Shown here one piece after another: positions 4,614 to 7,304 of a DNA stretch of 7,304 bases. How positions within the stretch are numbered: position 1 is the first letter of the stretch; every line of letters starts with the position of its first letter. The position numbers were made by a program, and so were the translations under genes. The notes below the pieces were generated by a model that saw only the letters and a list, made by a program, of their open reading frames with translations, was not told the DNA's origin and made no database searches. The DNA is from Candidatus Zixiibacteriota bacterium (GTDB lineage: Bacteria; Zixibacteria; MSB-5A5; JAABVY01): contig WJIM01000095.1 in NCBI GenBank assembly GCA_014730285.1, positions 1 to 7,304 of the forward strand, in the 5' to 3' direction.

Positions 4614-7304
4614 ATGCTGAAAAAACTTTCAGTAATCCTGTTTCTAACCCTTTTTGTTCTGGGCATGAGCCTCTCTGCTAAGGACGTTTTGGTTAATCCG
4701 AATTTGTCCGAGCAAAGCAGAGACGTTGAGGCCAAGCTGTTTATGGACGAGCCGTTTCAGATGCAGACGATGACCTCGATCAAGCCTTACGGCGGCCAGT
4801 CGATCGCTCAGGCATTTGCACCAACAAGACAGCTTTATAACAGCACAACCACGACAACTGACGGCCAGGCCAATACTGCGATAGGACGACAGATTGCATA
4901 TGGCGGCTATTACAACGCCGGTTGTGACTATGTTTATATGATCTTTATGGATCAGTTCACCCAGGGCTCATCCACTCTGCGTTTTAACAAGCAGGCCGTA
5001 TTTGACTGGAGCGGAGGCGCCTGGGACTTCACTGTTGGAGGCCTTTCATCTGCCACCACCGATCGTTCCGGATATGTTGTTACTGACGCTGAACCTAAGA
5101 ATGGCTATGCCGCGATAGGGTACCATTATACTAATGGTACTCAGACATGGTCATACGGCGGTCTTGCAGGGCCTTGTCCCAGTGATATGTACAACTTTAC
5201 CACCAGTCAGACTCCTGCACCTCCGAATACCGCTAATATACAGACCGGATACTGCGGTGATATCAATGCGACTGAGACGCCTTATATTTGGCCCCATATG
5301 GATGTCGATACAAATAGCGCAGGCGAAGTCATAATCCATTTAGCTTCAAATGAGGCCGGCTGTGCATCGGCACCAACGGATAAAATCGAAACATCAACTC
5401 TGGTTTACTACCGAAAGGTCGGCTCCAATGCCTGGGAAGGTCCGACCTTTATGGATTCGGCCTATCTGATTTCGCAGCTGGTAGTTGCCGATAAGTCCAG
5501 CAGTGATGTTTATTATTGTTATCCAAAACCGATGTATTATCAGACCGGACCGCTGGATCCCTGCGACCCCAACGCTACTGCCGGAGGGTACTATCAGCTT
5601 GGTTCCGAAATCGTTTATAGGAAATCGACCGATGACGGCGCCAACTGGGGTCCGATCACTTATGTCACCGATTATAAGAGCGGTTATGACGATCAGCTTA
5701 CCGATCCGGCCACTTACGACCTGACAGCCATGGTTGACCCCAACGGTAACCTGCATCTGGCCTGGTATTCAGTCAATCGCGGAACACCGGACAATCCCGA
5801 TGATAACGAATGCAACCTTTATTATGCCAGTAAGCTGTGGCATTATGACACCGGCAACGATTGTATTTCGGTGGCCTATGATGCATCCCACCCCGCGATC
5901 TTTACCCGTTCCGTTGATGGTACGCCCGTAACGTTCCCGACTTTCCACTGGGTACTTTCCAATCCGAGCGTCTCCTGGTGTGATGACAAGCTCTATATCT
6001 CATTCCAGAGATATGGCGCCAATCCTATTGGAGATACAGCATCTGAGATTGGTGCAGGTGCTGGGCCTTCGGACACAGTACTTTTCCACATTTCCGATAT
6101 CCTGGTAGTCGGTTCCGATGCTGCCTCGGGTGACATGGGTAAGACCTGGACCGAGGGCATCAACCTGACACAGACTGAATCAGACAGCTGTCTGCCGGGT
6201 GACTGTTTCCACGAGACCGATCCCAGCATGGCTCGTTATTCTGCTGACAGTATTATGCTTTTCTTTATCGAAGACAAGGACCCAGGTATCGGGTACGGTC
6301 GTGGGGAAGGGCTTCTCACTGACAATCCGGCCATGTTCATGACCTGGCCCTGCTTCACTATGGCTGAAGTCGGCAGCAATGCCGCCCTGGCGGTGAATCC
6401 TTCAGATCCGACCTATCCCGAGATAGGTTTGGCTCCCAACGGCAACACCTCGGGTTGTACCACACCGGCCAGCTTCACGGCGGAAGTTGAGCTGAATAAC
6501 AGCGGTAATGTGGGCTTAAACTATACCACATCATCCGATGCCGGCTGGCTGAGCGTGACATCCGGGACATCCGGACCGATCAATGCCGGCGCCGGTCCGC
6601 GTTATTCCAATAATCCTGCCTGGGCAGGAGCTCCCGGCTGTGCCTCGCCTGCCACTATTGAGTGGACAGCCAGCTCGGCTTCACTGGGCCAGGGCAACTA
6701 CTCCGGTGCGATCACGGTTGATATCGATGATGCTTCAATCGATGACTTCGACATCTCGGTCAATCTGGTCGTGGCCTGCGAATACTATCTGCCTGAATTC
6801 GCAACCGTAACCGGCGGATGCTGGGATATCGATCTCTATAATACCCCGCAGGCCGGAAGCGGTGGGGACAACGACTACCTCGGTAACATGACCTATTATG
6901 CCTGCGGACAGGATTCCACCCTGCATCCGCTTTATACCGAGGCATTGATCGTTGGCTGGAAGGTCGGAGCTGACCTGTTTGTTTATACCGACAACTCCGA
7001 TACTCACATGGGCGATCTGCTTCCTGCCAGTCTGCCTGAATATCAGCGTCGCAACGCCGAAATGCGTGCTTTGAGCGACGTAACGGTTACCGACAACACC
7101 GATCCTGTGGGCGGCACCGGTTATTATCAGACCGAAGGCTTCTTCTGTACTCCCGACTCGGTTCTTTACGGTAAGGCCGAATATTTCGTGCCTTTCAACC
7201 AGGATACTGCGGTTGTAATCGAGAAGGTTACGCTTTGGAATGAAGGCGGCGTTACACTTGAAGAATTCGTTCTTGGTGAAGGCATCGACTGGGATGTCGA
7301 GATC
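4614..7304 (+). CDS. Secreted Asp-box (BNR) beta-propeller protein with BACON-like domain (C-terminus outside window)
   Basis: The frame runs 897 codons from the ATG at 4614 and is open at the window end. Residues 1-22 are a signal peptide: LKK, a hydrophobic core (VILFLTLFVLGM), then SLSA before K23; no lipobox Cys is present. Residues 25-100 are a low-complexity entry region with a Thr run (STTTTTDG). About 90-600 is rich in beta-type segments and contains two Asp-box motifs, S338-TDDGAN-W345 and S505-GDMGKT-W512, the signature of sialidase-like propeller blades. Catalytic sialidase Arg residues cannot be assigned, so enzymatic activity is not claimed. Residues about 620-722 (LNNSGNVGLNYTTSSDAGWL ... 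GNYSGAITVDI) resemble a BACON/Ig-like domain. The rest (725-897) is Cys- and Tyr-containing, of unknown fold. Export to the periplasm or surface is expected; an anchoring or sorting signal would lie beyond the window. Its role is unknown, and its divergent neighbours are metabolic and probably unrelated. Confidence 0.88.
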   Translation, partial: MLKKLSVILFLTLFVLGMSLSAKDVLVNPNLSEQSRDVEAKLFMDEPFQMQTMTSIKPYGGQSIAQAFAPTRQLYNSTTTTTDGQANTAIGRQIAYGGYYNAGCDYVYMIFMDQFTQGSSTLRFNKQAVFDWSGGAWDFTVGGLSSATTDRSGYVVTDAEPKNGYAAIGYHYTNGTQTWSYGGLAGPCPSDMYNFTTSQTPAPPNTANIQTGYCGDINATETPYIWPHMDVDTNSAGEVIIHLASNEAGCASAPTDKIETSTLVYYRKVGSNAWEGPTFMDSAYLISQLVVADKSSSDVYYCYPKPMYYQTGPLDPCDPNATAGGYYQLGSEIVYRKSTDDGANWGPITYVTDYKSGYDDQLTDPATYDLTAMVDPNGNLHLAWYSVNRGTPDNPDDNECNLYYASKLWHYDTGNDCISVAYDASHPAIFTRSVDGTPVTFPTFHWVLSNPSVSWCDDKLYISFQRYGANPIGDTASEIGAGAGPSDTVLFHISDILVVGSDAASGDMGKTWTEGINLTQTESDSCLPGDCFHETDPSMARYSADSIMLFFIEDKDPGIGYGRGEGLLTDNPAMFMTWPCFTMAEVGSNAALAVNPSDPTYPEIGLAPNGNTSGCTTPASFTAEVELNNSGNVGLNYTTSSDAGWLSVTSGTSGPINAGAGPRYSNNPAWAGAPGCASPATIEWTASSASLGQGNYSGAITVDIDDASIDDFDISVNLVVACEYYLPEFATVTGGCWDIDLYNTPQAGSGGDNDYLGNMTYYACGQDSTLHPLYTEALIVGWKVGADLFVYTDNSDTHMGDLLPASLPEYQRRNAEMRALSDVTVTDNTDPVGGTGYYQTEGFFCTPDSVLYGKAEYFVPFNQDTAVVIEKVTLWNEGGVTLEEFVLGEGIDWDVEI

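Overview
The window is a piece of a bacterial chromosome holding two divergent transcription units. Nothing in it looks plasmid-borne or mobile: there is no rRNA or tRNA gene, insertion sequence, CRISPR array or integrase. The minus-strand genes belong to NADH-linked iron-sulfur flavoprotein machinery typical of anaerobes. The plus-strand gene encodes a long secreted beta-rich protein of a kind frequent in the FCB superphylum and related uncultured phyla. A Zixibacteria-like or other FCB-type anaerobe is my guess, made on protein style alone and held with low confidence.

Left part (1-3852, minus strand): an operon of two genes, read right to left. The first (3852-3016) is a NuoE/HydC-like [2Fe-2S] subunit with an added C-terminal zinc-ribbon-like tail. 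After a 66-nt gap comes one very long open frame (2949 to beyond base 1, at least 983 codons). It joins a complete NuoF/HydB-like NADH:FMN module directly to a complete GltD/NfnB-like module, which has eight Cys for two 4Fe-4S clusters, an FAD site and an NAD(P) site. The frame is still open at base 1, so a catalytic partner such as a [FeFe] hydrogenase or formate dehydrogenase could lie just outside, but none is visible.

Middle (3853-4613): an AT-rich divergent regulatory region of about 760 bp. The strongest signal is a sigma70-type promoter on the minus strand (TTGACT, 17 bp, TACAAT). An 18-bp near-perfect match to the operator of Rex, the NADH/NAD+-sensing repressor, overlaps its spacer and -10. 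This fits an operon whose product handles NADH. On the plus side there are a (ATT)n tract, a weak promoter candidate, and a structured leader carrying an apparently orphan 10-base Shine-Dalgarno-like stretch.

Right part (4614-7304, plus strand): one open frame of at least 897 codons with a signal peptide, two Asp-box (BNR) motifs implying a sialidase-like beta-propeller, and a BACON-like Ig-fold domain. It runs off the right edge.

The most interesting system here is the NuoE-zinc ribbon plus NuoF-GltD fusion pair under apparent Rex control. It is a candidate NADH/NADPH/ferredoxin electron-transfer, possibly electron-bifurcating, complex.
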